Below, one piece after another: positions 1 through 6,424 of a stretch of DNA of 27,505 nucleotides; within the stretch, counting starts at the first letter, position 1, and each line of letters opens with the position of its first letter. Origin of the DNA: Casp-actino8 sp044355095 (lineage in GTDB: Bacteria > Actinomycetota > Acidimicrobiia > Acidimicrobiales > Ilumatobacteraceae). The stretch is from NCBI GenBank assembly GCA_044355095.1, contig JBIKYT010000026.1, positions 1 through 27,505 on the forward strand, read 5' to 3'. A program made the translations under genes and the position numbers. The notes below the pieces were generated by a model. It did no database searches. It saw nothing but the letters and a program-made list of their open reading frames with translations, and had not been told where the DNA came from.

Positions 1-682
1 AACCCAACCGCGCTGCCGCCATGCTCCAGGTCTTCGAGAATGTTCGAGTCACCACGAGTGGCGTTTCTTCACTCACCAATTCGAGCGCGCTCCAATCAGC
101 GAACTGACCATAAGCCTCGTCGACGACGACAAGCCCAGGGTTGGGTCCGGCGTTAAGAGCCAGCACTTCACGAACTAACTCGGGCGAGTCAACGCCACCC
201 GTCGGATTGTTCGGCGAGCACAAGAATGTGACGTGTGGTCGAAACTCGGTGATGACTCGACGAACTTCGCCAATATCAAGAGCGAAGCCAGGGCCGCGCT
301 CGCCCTCAACGACTGTCGCCCCAGTGCTGCGCGCGATCTGCCCGTGCATTTGATAGGTCGGTTCAAAAGTGGCGACCGTTCGACCAAATCCCGAGAACGT
401 CAAGAGAATGGTTTGGAGAACTTCGTTACTTCCGTTGGCCACAAACACCATGGCGGGGTCGACCCCATGCAAATCTGCGATGGCCGCACGCAAGGCGGTC
501 GCTCCACGATCGGGATAACGGTGCCATTCGATCTTGGCGACGGCCTCGGCATAGGCCTGGCGAAAGGCTGCTGGGGGCGCAACTGGGGCCTCATTGGTGT
601 TGAGACGCACCCGAACATCGACTTGGGGCGAGTGGTAGCCCTCAAGCGCAGATAGATCATCTCGAACGGGCACTCTGGTCAC
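1..682 (-). CDS. hisC: Histidinol-phosphate aminotransferase, 5' part (runs off left edge)
   Basis: PLP-dependent class I/II aminotransferase converting imidazole-acetol phosphate and glutamate to histidinol phosphate in histidine synthesis. The frame is open from a GTG at 682 to base 2, giving about 227 residues of a family usually near 350 long, so the C-terminal third lies outside the window. Visible landmarks are NTNEAP near the N-terminus, FVANGSNEVLQ, the CSPNNPTGG cofactor loop, VVVDEAYGQF, and the PLP lysine in TRTFSKTWSMAAARLG (Lys217). The GTG start is chosen because a TAGCCT hexamer sits exactly six bases upstream and the protein then begins VTRVPVRDDLSALEGY, as HisC proteins do. 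Other class I aminotransferases are possible, but the substrate-family signature fits HisC best. No other his gene is visible in the window. Confidence 0.9.
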   Translation of the reverse strand, partial: MTRVPVRDDLSALEGYHSPQVDVRVRLNTNEAPVAPPAAFRQAYAEAVAKIEWHRYPDRGATALRAAIADLHGVDPAMVFVANGSNEVLQTILLTFSGFGRTVATFEPTYQMHGQIARSTGATVVEGERGPGFALDIGEVRRVITEFRPHVTFLCSPNNPTGGVDSPELVREVLALNAGPNPGLVVVDEAYGQFADWSALELVSEETPLVVTRTFSKTWSMAAARLG

Positions 683-688
683 CCTGCA

Positions 689-694
689 AGGCTA
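689..694 (-). promoter_or_regulatory. -10 box of hisC, leaderless arrangement
   Basis: TAGCCT on the minus strand followed by six bases and the GTG start at 682. It matches the actinobacterial TANNNT -10 form; transcription would begin at or next to the start codon. No convincing -35 was identified. Confidence 0.5.
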
Positions 695-771
695 CCCAAG
701 CGAGGCAGTCAGAGCCTGATGACTTAGAACCGTCGGCAGGATTGCCGTGAGAGTTTTAACAACCCATGACA

Positions 772-777
772 TATGGT
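772..777 (+). promoter_or_regulatory. -10 box of the small gene at 784, leaderless arrangement
   Basis: TATGGT, six bases, then GTG at 784. The spacing is identical to that at hisC and several other unit heads in this window, which supports both the promoter and the reality of the small gene. Confidence 0.5.
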
Positions 778-783
778 TGAGCC

Positions 784-990
784 GTGACCTCATCTGATTT
801 GACCACGATTGCCGCCGAACTCGCCGTGATGGCCGAAGGCGCCGAGCGCTACCGCCAACGGGTCGCCGATCTTGGACAGATGAATCTTGATGGCAAGCAC
901 GACGATCTTTTGATGGCGATCCACGAGGCCGATCGAGCCTTGCGCACGGCTCAGCGCGCCCTGCTCCGCGCCAGCAAAGTCGTCAAGTAA
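784..990 (+). CDS. Small hypothetical protein, 68 aa
   Basis: I do not recognise this protein. It is short, charged and predicted largely helical, beginning MTSSDLTTIAAELAVMAEGAERYRQ, with no membrane segment or cysteine. The C-terminal half carries an arginine/alanine-rich helix (DRALRTAQRALLRAS). The GTG start is supported by a TATGGT hexamer exactly six bases upstream, so it is probably translated from a leaderless mRNA. It is divergent from hisC, with 101 bp between the two starts, and its 3' end overlaps the end of the convergent HNH relic by 8 bp. A function cannot be given. Confidence 0.65.
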   Translation: MTSSDLTTIAAELAVMAEGAERYRQRVADLGQMNLDGKHDDLLMAIHEADRALRTAQRALLRASKVVK

Positions 991-1261
991 CTCGCAGTTC
1001 TCGGGTTTCGGGGTTGAGTTGTAGTTTCCATCCGCCTTCGTGGGCGGCGTGGTGATGCCTTGAACACAGTGGGACCATGTTGTTGAGATCGGTCGCACCA
1101 CCATTTTCCCAGTATTCAATGTGGTGCACGTTGCAGTGATCGAATATCACTTCACAATCAGGGATCGCACACGTTGGATGTATTGCTTCGAGTGCTCGAC
1201 GTTGATGCACCGTCGCTAATCGTTTTGATCGGCCAACATCAATCGGAACTGATCGCCGTCT
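983..1261 (-). pseudogene. C-terminal HNH half of a broken 13E12/DUF222 endonuclease-like gene
   Basis: Reading leftwards from about 1261, the frame encodes SVPIDVGRSKRLATVHQRR followed by a full HNH domain: CAIPDC, FDHCNVHHIEYWENGG, TDLNNMVPLC and SRHHHAAHEGGW. This is the typical ending of actinobacterial 13E12-repeat proteins. Homology clearly continues upstream of the first possible internal start (GTG at 1210), and an in-frame TGA lies at 1262-1264, just before the conserved VPIDVGR segment. The half gene therefore has no proper N-terminus. It is the other end of the DUF222 fragment at 1618-2151. A short HNH product from the GTG at 1210 (75 aa) is conceivable but unlikely to be functional. 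Confidence 0.8.
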
Positions 1262-1264
1262 TCA

Positions 1265-1617
1265 CTCATTGATTTCAGATTCCGGCATGTTGGGATGCTC
1301 GTCGCTGGCTCGTGGTCGACTCACCGACGTCGCCCACACGCCTAGGTTGTCGCAATCGATGGTGGTGTGGGCTCAATCGACGTTCGTCACCCACGACCAG
1401 CTGCGCATCCCACATTTCAGTTTCCGACACACCGTTTGAACACGAGATCTGTTTCCCTTTCGACTGTTGTGTGGTTGACAACACGATCTGGGGTGGGGCG
1501 CAGCCTGTCGTCGGGCGACAACATCAGATGCCTAAACCACCAATTCTCTGACTTGACTGATCGGTGGCATCTGGTTGGAGATCGGCGAGCAGGCGACGAG
1601 CCCCACCACAACACCAG
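1265..1617. other. Unassigned 350-bp stretch between the two halves of the HNH relic
   Basis: No frame here gives recognisable DUF222 sequence, although the central part of a 13E12 protein (well over 100 residues) would be expected. Reading frames on both strands are short, interrupted and low in conserved character. I see no inverted terminal repeats or transposase. It is either heavily decayed gene sequence or a replacement by unrelated DNA. Confidence 0.5.
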
Positions 1618-2151
1618 TTACAAAACGCAAAGAACAGACGTTTCACGCTTTTGACGCTCAAAAGTTGATAGCCCATCGTCGGTGACAACTGATTTGGCGG
1701 TCTCGGTGACCAAGTGGCTGAATTCGGAAGCAGTCATGGTGGTTGATGCTTCAACAAGTTCCGGAAGATGAGCCATGAAAGCTTCACATTCGGCACCAGC
1801 GATCTTCAAACCACGACCTAATGCGTCGACATGAGCAGCAGTAGTGTCGCCAGCGGCTAACACTGAAGCCATTTCGGGTGCGGCTTCAGTGACGAGGCCA
1901 CGTAAAACAACTTCTCGAGCCTCACGAGAAGTGAGACCGCCATGAGCGACAAGTTCACGCTCAGGAATCACAAACGTCGGTGCGACCGGGTCGTGCATTA
2001 ACGAAATCATGCGAGCGTTCGCTTCAAGCATCTGTGCATCAAGTTTGGCTTGACGCACTCGAAGATTGGCCATGAAGGTGCGTAATTCAGCGATGTTCAT
2101 TTCGCTGATCACGACCTTTGATGGTCCACTCCACTCGAACTGAAACTTCAA
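1618..2151 (-). pseudogene. N-terminal DUF222 half of a broken 13E12 HNH gene
   Basis: The 177-residue frame contains a DUF222-like helical region: an N-terminal coiled segment (AELRTFMANLRVRQAKLDAQ), then GLTSREAREVVLRG, a segment around AAGDTTAAHVDALGRG, and STFERQKRETS. In intact family members this last motif leads into the conserved middle domain. Here it is followed at once by VLCVL and a stop, consistent with a frameshift or junction near base 1630. The HNH end reappears about 360 bp downstream on the same strand. The start is uncertain: TTG at 2151 opens the frame, ATG at 2100 is an alternative, and an out-of-frame ATG at 2169 may be the original start before a frameshift. A LexA-box-like palindrome lies 43 bp upstream. 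Confidence 0.7.
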
Positions 2152-2194
2152 AACAACCCCAACTTCATTGATGATTAAGAGACATTCACGCTAC

Positions 2195-2206
2195 GAACGT
2201 ATGTTC
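2195..2206. promoter_or_regulatory. LexA (SOS) box-like palindrome
   Basis: GAACGTATGTTC matches the actinobacterial LexA core GAAC-N4-GTTC exactly. On the minus strand it falls between a TTGTAT -35-like and a TAGCGT -10-like hexamer about 18 bp apart, a position where a repressor would block transcription of the DUF222 gene starting near 2151. 13E12-family genes in mycobacteria are known LexA targets, which supports the reading. The evidence is one short motif. Confidence 0.55.
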
Positions 2207-2294
2207 TTAAGATACAAGAGGGGTGCTACAAAGTCAACGCAACAAACAACAAATTTCAAAAATATTTCTTGTACTCAGAATCTTTTCGACTTCA

Positions 2295-2690
2295 TCAACC
2301 AGTAACTATTTTGAAATCAGTTTGAGCCGCTGCGGTTTCAAGCGAACCAAGATCGGCGACTGACGTAAACCCGGCATCCTTCATCAAAGCTGTCGCTAAA
2401 GCAGAACGTCGACCACTCTGGCAATACACCACGTATTCAACCGAGGGGTCAAGCGAACTTAAGGCGGCTTCTAAGGTTCCGCCTTCATAGTCGTAATTAA
2501 TCGCTCCTTCAAGATGGCCCGCAGCGAACTCCTCAGGAGTGCGCACATCAATAATTGTTGACGCCGCATAGGTAAGTGTCGTCGTTTCAGTTGAACCAGA
2601 ATCGCCCGAGCAAGCGGCCAATGAAACCGCAAACAATCCAATGACCAAAGCGATGACAACGCGCGAAAACTTAGCGACGGGTTTCATCAT
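2295..2690 (-). CDS. Rhodanese-domain lipoprotein
   Basis: A 131-residue secreted single-domain rhodanese. Residues 1-26 are a signal peptide ending in the lipobox VSLAAC, so Cys27 is the probable lipid anchor on the outer face of the membrane. A short Ser/Thr linker follows. The rhodanese fold begins at IIDVRTPEEFAAGHLEGAIN (residues 46-65), and the active loop is CQSGRRS with catalytic Cys90. Such domains transfer sulfane sulfur from thiosulfate or persulfides to acceptor thiols. The start ATG overlaps the stop of the upstream cysteine-rich gene (ATGA at 2690-2687), with a GGGGG ribosome-binding stretch just before it, so the pair is translationally coupled. The operator-like palindrome ahead of the pair suggests sulfur- or metal-responsive control. 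The acceptor is unknown. Confidence 0.9.
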   Translation of the reverse strand: MMKPVAKFSRVVIALVIGLFAVSLAACSGDSGSTETTTLTYAASTIIDVRTPEEFAAGHLEGAINYDYEGGTLEAALSSLDPSVEYVVYCQSGRRSALATALMKDAGFTSVADLGSLETAAAQTDFKIVTG

Positions 2691-2863
2691 TTACCCCCAA
2701 ACAAAGTTGCGAAGAAACTCTTCTTCGGCGTTGATGCTGACGGAGTTTCATCGCACCGGCAACGTTCAGCCTTGGGCACGTCGCCCAGAACGCTTTCGAT
2801 GTGAGCTCCACAACCAGCCCAACTAGGTTTACCGCAATCTCGACACATCACTTTTCTGCACAT
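2687..2863 (-). CDS. Small cysteine-rich CGKPSWAGCG protein, 58 aa
   Basis: With the ATG at 2863 this is a 58-residue protein holding six cysteines, Cys2, 7, 10, 18, 35 and 37, in the pattern CRDCGKPSWAGCGAHIESVL...RCRC. I recognise the signature CGKPxWAGCGxHxxxVLxxVPxxxRCxC as a short uncharacterised family found in many bacteria and some eukaryotes; it looks like a metal-binding knuckle. The C-terminus is a Ser/Lys tail ending FFATLFGGK. The frame is open to 2932, but that extension (about 23 residues) is not conserved in character and would run through the operator; ATG at 2848 is another choice. A TACCCT -10-like hexamer lies seven bases before 2863. The stop overlaps the rhodanese start, so both form one operon. 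Confidence 0.7.
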   Translation of the reverse strand: MCRKVMCRDCGKPSWAGCGAHIESVLGDVPKAERCRCDETPSASTPKKSFFATLFGGK

Positions 2864-2877
2864 ACCCCTAAGGGTAT
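2862..2877. promoter_or_regulatory. CsoR/CstR-family operator-like palindrome
   Basis: ATACCCCTAAGGGTAT is an inverted repeat of ATACCC/GGGTAT around a 4-bp centre. This resembles the G/C-tract operators of CsoR-family repressors, which sense Cu(I), formaldehyde or persulfide. It overlaps the presumed -10 (TACCCT at 2876-2871) and the ATG at 2863 of the cysteine-rich/rhodanese operon, an ideal place for repression. The rhodanese downstream favours a persulfide-sensing CstR-type regulator. No such regulator gene is in the window. Confidence 0.5.
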
Positions 2878-2974
2878 CTGAATTTGGCACCAAAACAACG
2901 CCACCAGATCCCTTTTCCAGCCCAACCGTCACTGAGTAGTACGGTTGTAAGAAATTATCGGCGGAGAAAATTTT

Positions 2975-5900
2975 ATGTTGATTGCAGAGATCTGCAAATT
3001 GCCCACAACTGGCGGAAACACCGCACTCGTAGTGATGGCCTTGTTCTTCATCGTTGGCGGTGTGATATTCACGCGCTGGCTTAAAGCCTCACGGCATCAA
3101 CTGTCGGCCATTGCCTTTGTGCCGATTCTGCTGGCGGGCATGGTCGGAGTAACAACGGCCGACCCGGCATGTGACACCGGGTCTTCGACGTCAACAACAA
3201 CTAGTCCGGCAGCAGAAACAACGACAACGACAACAGTGGCGGCGGCAACATCGACGACTGTTCCAGCAGCGCCCACAACAACTCTCCCTGCACCGACGCC
3301 GGTGCAGTTGGCCGATTGCACTGCGGCGTTAACTCCGTGGTTGGCAACGATTACTGATTACAACCAACTCTCACAGACGAACACATCGCTTGAGTTAGTT
3401 GACATTTACGCAGCACGCGCTGCTGCAGAAATCTCGGTGTGTTCAGGTTTCAACTTGGTGCAAAACGGTACGGAAAATAGTCCTGATGGTGGTCCGATTT
3501 TCGGTGCAGGTTTCGACTGCGTCACCGGACCATGCGACGGCGGTAATGGTGGTGCACTTCTTGGTGATGGTGGCGACGGCGCCGATGGCGGCGACGGCGG
3601 CGATGCGAACCTCGTCGGTAATGGTGGCAACGGCGGTACTGGTCTTGACGGACCCGATGGCGCCTTTGGATCAATTGGCATCTCAAGTAACGGAACTGGC
3701 GGTAACGGCTTCGACGGCTTCGACGGTGGTATCGGCGGATCCGGCGGCGATGGTGGTTCGATCGTCGGTAACGGTGGAACTGGCGGCACCGGTGGAACTG
3801 GCGGCACCGGTGGAACCGGCGGCACCGGCGGTACTTCAACGGACGGAACAACAGCTGGCACTGGTGGTGTCGGCGGTATCGGTGGTTTTGGTGGACGCGG
3901 AGGCCCTGGCGGAAATGCGACCGCTGGTCAAAACGGCGACGGCGGTAATGGCGGAGATGGTGGACGTGCGGGCATTGGAGGCGAGGGCGGCCAAGGCTGG
4001 GATGCTACGACTGCTGTTGTCGGTGGACGTGGCGGCGACGGTGGCGTCAGTGGCGTCGCCGGAATCGGCGGAGTTGGTGGCCCAGCCGGTTCTGGTGGAA
4101 CCGGCGGTACGGCTGGAGCCAACGGTGCCAACGGCCTGGAAGCACGGGGCGGACATGGCGGTAACGGTGGCGACGGCTTCGACGGAACATTGAACGTTGC
4201 TGGTTCGGCAGGCGGCCGTGGCGGTGACGGTGCATCGACAACAACTGGCACTGCTGGAAACGGCGGCGTCGGCGGGTTTGGCGGCGATGGCTACTCAGGT
4301 TCGATTGGAACCCTTGTCGCTATTGCACAAGATGGCACAAATGGTGGTAACGGTGGGCTTGGCGGAACTGGCGGCTCAGCGACATCGGGAACTGCTGGTT
4401 CAGGCGGACCCGGCGGCGGTGGCGGAGTCGGCGGCGATGGCGGAGACGGCTTCAATGGTGTTGGCGCAATCGGTGCAAACGGCGGTGTCGGTGGCTCTGC
4501 TGGAAACGGCGGCACTGGCGGTGCAGCCACATCTGGAATGGCTGGATCAGGTGGTCCTGGTGGTCCTGGAGGCCACGGCGGTGACGGTGGCCAAGGCGGT
4601 ATTTCTGGCAACGGTGGTAACGCTGGCAATGCTGGACCAGGTGGCACTGGTGGTGCTGGCGGCGCGGCGACATCGGGAACTGCCGGCGTTAATGGATTTG
4701 GCGGTCGAGCCGGAAATGGCGGCACCGGCGGAGATGGCGGAGACGGAAACTCACTCACGGGCACAAGCGCCAATGGTGGCAATGGTGGAAACGGCGGCAA
4801 CGCAGGTGCAGCAGGCTCCGGAAGCCTGAACGGACAGTCCGGCAACGGCGGCAACGGCGGCAACGGCGGAGCCGGTGGTCCTCGTGTTGATGGAAGTAAC
4901 GCCGACGCTGCCAATCCCGCTAGCGCAGGTACCGCTGGCGGTCAAGGTGGCAATGGCGGCAATGGCGGAACGGCAACGGCCGGAATTGCTGGGGACGGCG
5001 GCGATGCAGGAGTTGGCGGCAATGGCGGTAACGGCGGCAACGGTTTCGCTGCCGGAACTAATCCAAGCGCAGGAGATGGCGGCAATGCTGGCGCTGGCGG
5101 CAACGGCGGAAACGGCGGAACGGCAACATCTGGAACCGCTGGCGATGGTGGCGACGGAGCCAATGCTGGCACGGCCGGAAACGGCGGACTTGCGGCAGGC
5201 GGCGGCAACGGCGGTAATGGTGGCAACGGCGCCAGTGGTGGCAACGGAGGCGCGGGCGGTAATGCCTCTGGTATCAACGGCGACGGCGGCAACGGCGGAT
5301 CTGCCTCGAACGGAGCGCCCGGCAGTAACGCTGGCGCATCTGCTGGAGCAGTGGGCGGTCGCGGCGGCAACGGCGGGTCTGCGGGAACAACTCGTGGCAC
5401 CGCTGGAAATGCCGGTTCAGGTGCAGGATCAGCAGGAACCAGCGGAACCTTAGGAACTCAAGGCAATGGTGGCAGCGGCGGTGTCGGCGGGGCTGCAACC
5501 ACAGCAACTTCTGGGATAGCAGTCGGTGGCATGGGTGGCGACGGCGGAACCGCAGCTAACGGCGTCCCCGGTAGCGGTGGCGCCGGTGGCGCAGCAACTG
5601 GCACTGGAGGGGCCGGTGCGTTAGGTGGAGCTGGAGGCGATGGAGCTGCCACGACATCAGGCGTCGGTGGCACTGGTGGTGCCGGTGGAAATGCAATTGT
5701 CGACACCGCTCCTTCTTTTGCTATTGCCATTGGTGGACTCGGTGGTGACGGTGGCGATGCCACAACCGGAACCGGCGGAGTTGGTGGAGTTGGCGGCGCC
5801 GCAACTACTACCGGACCTGAAACGTTCGGCGTTGGTGGAAATGGCGGTATCGGTGGCACTGCGACCACAGGAACAGCTGGAGTTGGCGGCGCCGGTGGCG

Positions 5901-6412
5901 CAGTTTCCACCAACGGCGCGAATTCCGTGGCCACCGGTGGAGTCGGCGGTGTCGGCGGTGAATCCATATCTGCATTCGGCGGCGTCGGAGGTAACGGCGG
6001 CCAGGCAACCTGCGCTGCCGGTACCGGACCTTGCGGTTCAGTCGGCGGCACCGGCGGGGTCGGCGGAGCGTCAACATCAGGGACTGGCGGCATCGGTGGC
6101 ATTGGCGGTGCTGCTTCGTCGACCGCCCCCGGCACCGACTCCAACGCTCGCACGACGGCTTCGGGTGGTACTGGTGGAGCAGGCGGAGCAGCTCCCACCG
6201 GCGGACGAGGTGGCGCCGGTGGCACATCACTCGTTGATAGCAACCAATGGGCAACTGCATCTGGCGGCGCCGGAGGAAGTGGTGGCGCGATCAGCGGCTT
6301 GGGTGGACTTGGTGGATTTGGCTCAGCAATCGGTGGAGGAGCCGCTGGTAACGGTGCTACAGGCGCTACCAATAGTGGCGGTAGCGGTGGTGCTGGCGGT
6401 GCTGGCGGCTGA
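2975..6412 (+). CDS. Giant glycine-rich PGRS-like surface protein with N-terminal LPTTG motif
   Basis: This 1145-residue protein has five visible parts. (1) Residues 9-13 LPTTG, a hydrophobic stretch 16-33 and Arg34/Lys37/Arg40, which look like a sortase sorting signal but at the N-terminus. (2) A second hydrophobic segment, 43-61, ending TTADPAC, which resembles a signal peptide or second membrane helix. (3) A Thr/Ser/Pro linker, 68-109. (4) A short non-repetitive region with Cys115, to about 165. (5) From about 169 to the end, GGxGGx repeats of the kind seen in mycobacterial PE_PGRS proteins, without a PE domain. The repeats are predicted to form polyglycine-II sheets; cell-surface or adhesive roles are plausible but unproven. 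GGAG at 2963-2966, eight bases before ATG, supports the start. The gene ends convergently 12 bp from nth. Exact start and topology are uncertain. Confidence 0.8.
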   Translation: MLIAEICKLPTTGGNTALVVMALFFIVGGVIFTRWLKASRHQLSAIAFVPILLAGMVGVTTADPACDTGSSTSTTTSPAAETTTTTTVAAATSTTVPAAPTTTLPAPTPVQLADCTAALTPWLATITDYNQLSQTNTSLELVDIYAARAAAEISVCSGFNLVQNGTENSPDGGPIFGAGFDCVTGPCDGGNGGALLGDGGDGADGGDGGDANLVGNGGNGGTGLDGPDGAFGSIGISSNGTGGNGFDGFDGGIGGSGGDGGSIVGNGGTGGTGGTGGTGGTGGTGGTSTDGTTAGTGGVGGIGGFGGRGGPGGNATAGQNGDGGNGGDGGRAGIGGEGGQGWDATTAVVGGRGGDGGVSGVAGIGGVGGPAGSGGTGGTAGANGANGLEARGGHGGNGGDGFDGTLNVAGSAGGRGGDGASTTTGTAGNGGVGGFGGDGYSGSIGTLVAIAQDGTNGGNGGLGGTGGSATSGTAGSGGPGGGGGVGGDGGDGFNGVGAIGANGGVGGSAGNGGTGGAATSGMAGSGGPGGPGGHGGDGGQGGISGNGGNAGNAGPGGTGGAGGAATSGTAGVNGFGGRAGNGGTGGDGGDGNSLTGTSANGGNGGNGGNAGAAGSGSLNGQSGNGGNGGNGGAGGPRVDGSNADAANPASAGTAGGQGGNGGNGGTATAGIAGDGGDAGVGGNGGNGGNGFAAGTNPSAGDGGNAGAGGNGGNGGTATSGTAGDGGDGANAGTAGNGGLAAGGGNGGNGGNGASGGNGGAGGNASGINGDGGNGGSASNGAPGSNAGASAGAVGGRGGNGGSAGTTRGTAGNAGSGAGSAGTSGTLGTQGNGGSGGVGGAATTATSGIAVGGMGGDGGTAANGVPGSGGAGGAATGTGGAGALGGAGGDGAATTSGVGGTGGAGGNAIVDTAPSFAIAIGGLGGDGGDATTGTGGVGGVGGAATTTGPETFGVGGNGGIGGTATTGTAGVGGAGGAVSTNGANSVATGGVGGVGGESISAFGGVGGNGGQATCAAGTGPCGSVGGTGGVGGASTSGTGGIGGIGGAASSTAPGTDSNARTTASGGTGGAGGAAPTGGRGGAGGTSLVDSNQWATASGGAGGSGGAISGLGGLGGFGSAIGGGAAGNGATGATNSGGSGGAGGAGG
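3773..3826 (+). repeat. Three tandem 18-bp units in the glycine-rich gene
   Basis: The unit GGTGGAACTGGCGGCACC occurs three times head to tail; the third copy has one T-to-C change and a degenerate fourth copy follows. It encodes GGTGGT. Near-perfect DNA identity against a background of mixed glycine codons indicates recent slippage or duplication. Confidence 0.85.
4241..5145 (+). repeat. Higher-order protein repeat of about 47-52 residues in the Gly-rich domain
   Basis: A marker motif close to A-T-S-G-T-A-G-x-G-G recurs with its Thr codon at 4241, 4382, 4529, 4670, 4976 and 5126. A weaker relative (GAAGSGS) lies near 4815. Steps are 141, 147, 141, about 306 (two units) and 150 bp. Between markers the chain is GGN/GGx triplets. 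The period breaks down after about 5150, although relatives of the marker continue to 6080. Confidence 0.6.
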
Positions 6413-6424
6413 GCGACTCGCTCA

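Noticed and set aside
790..1119. 109-residue minus-strand frame overlapping the small gene and the HNH end
   Set aside because: It conflicts with the recognisable HNH frame and with the promoter-supported gene at 784, and shows no family pattern.
3773..3834. Possible CRISPR-like or regulatory repeat array
   Set aside because: Units are directly abutting, in frame with Gly-Thr coding and have no spacers; it is a coding minisatellite.
3406..6372. Long minus-strand and alternative-frame open frames across the glycine-rich gene (proline-rich, or Ala/Val/Leu-rich)
   Set aside because: They are mirror images of GGN-rich codons: reverse complement of Gly-Gly triplets gives Pro-rich frames without stops. 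No starts, ribosome sites or family features.
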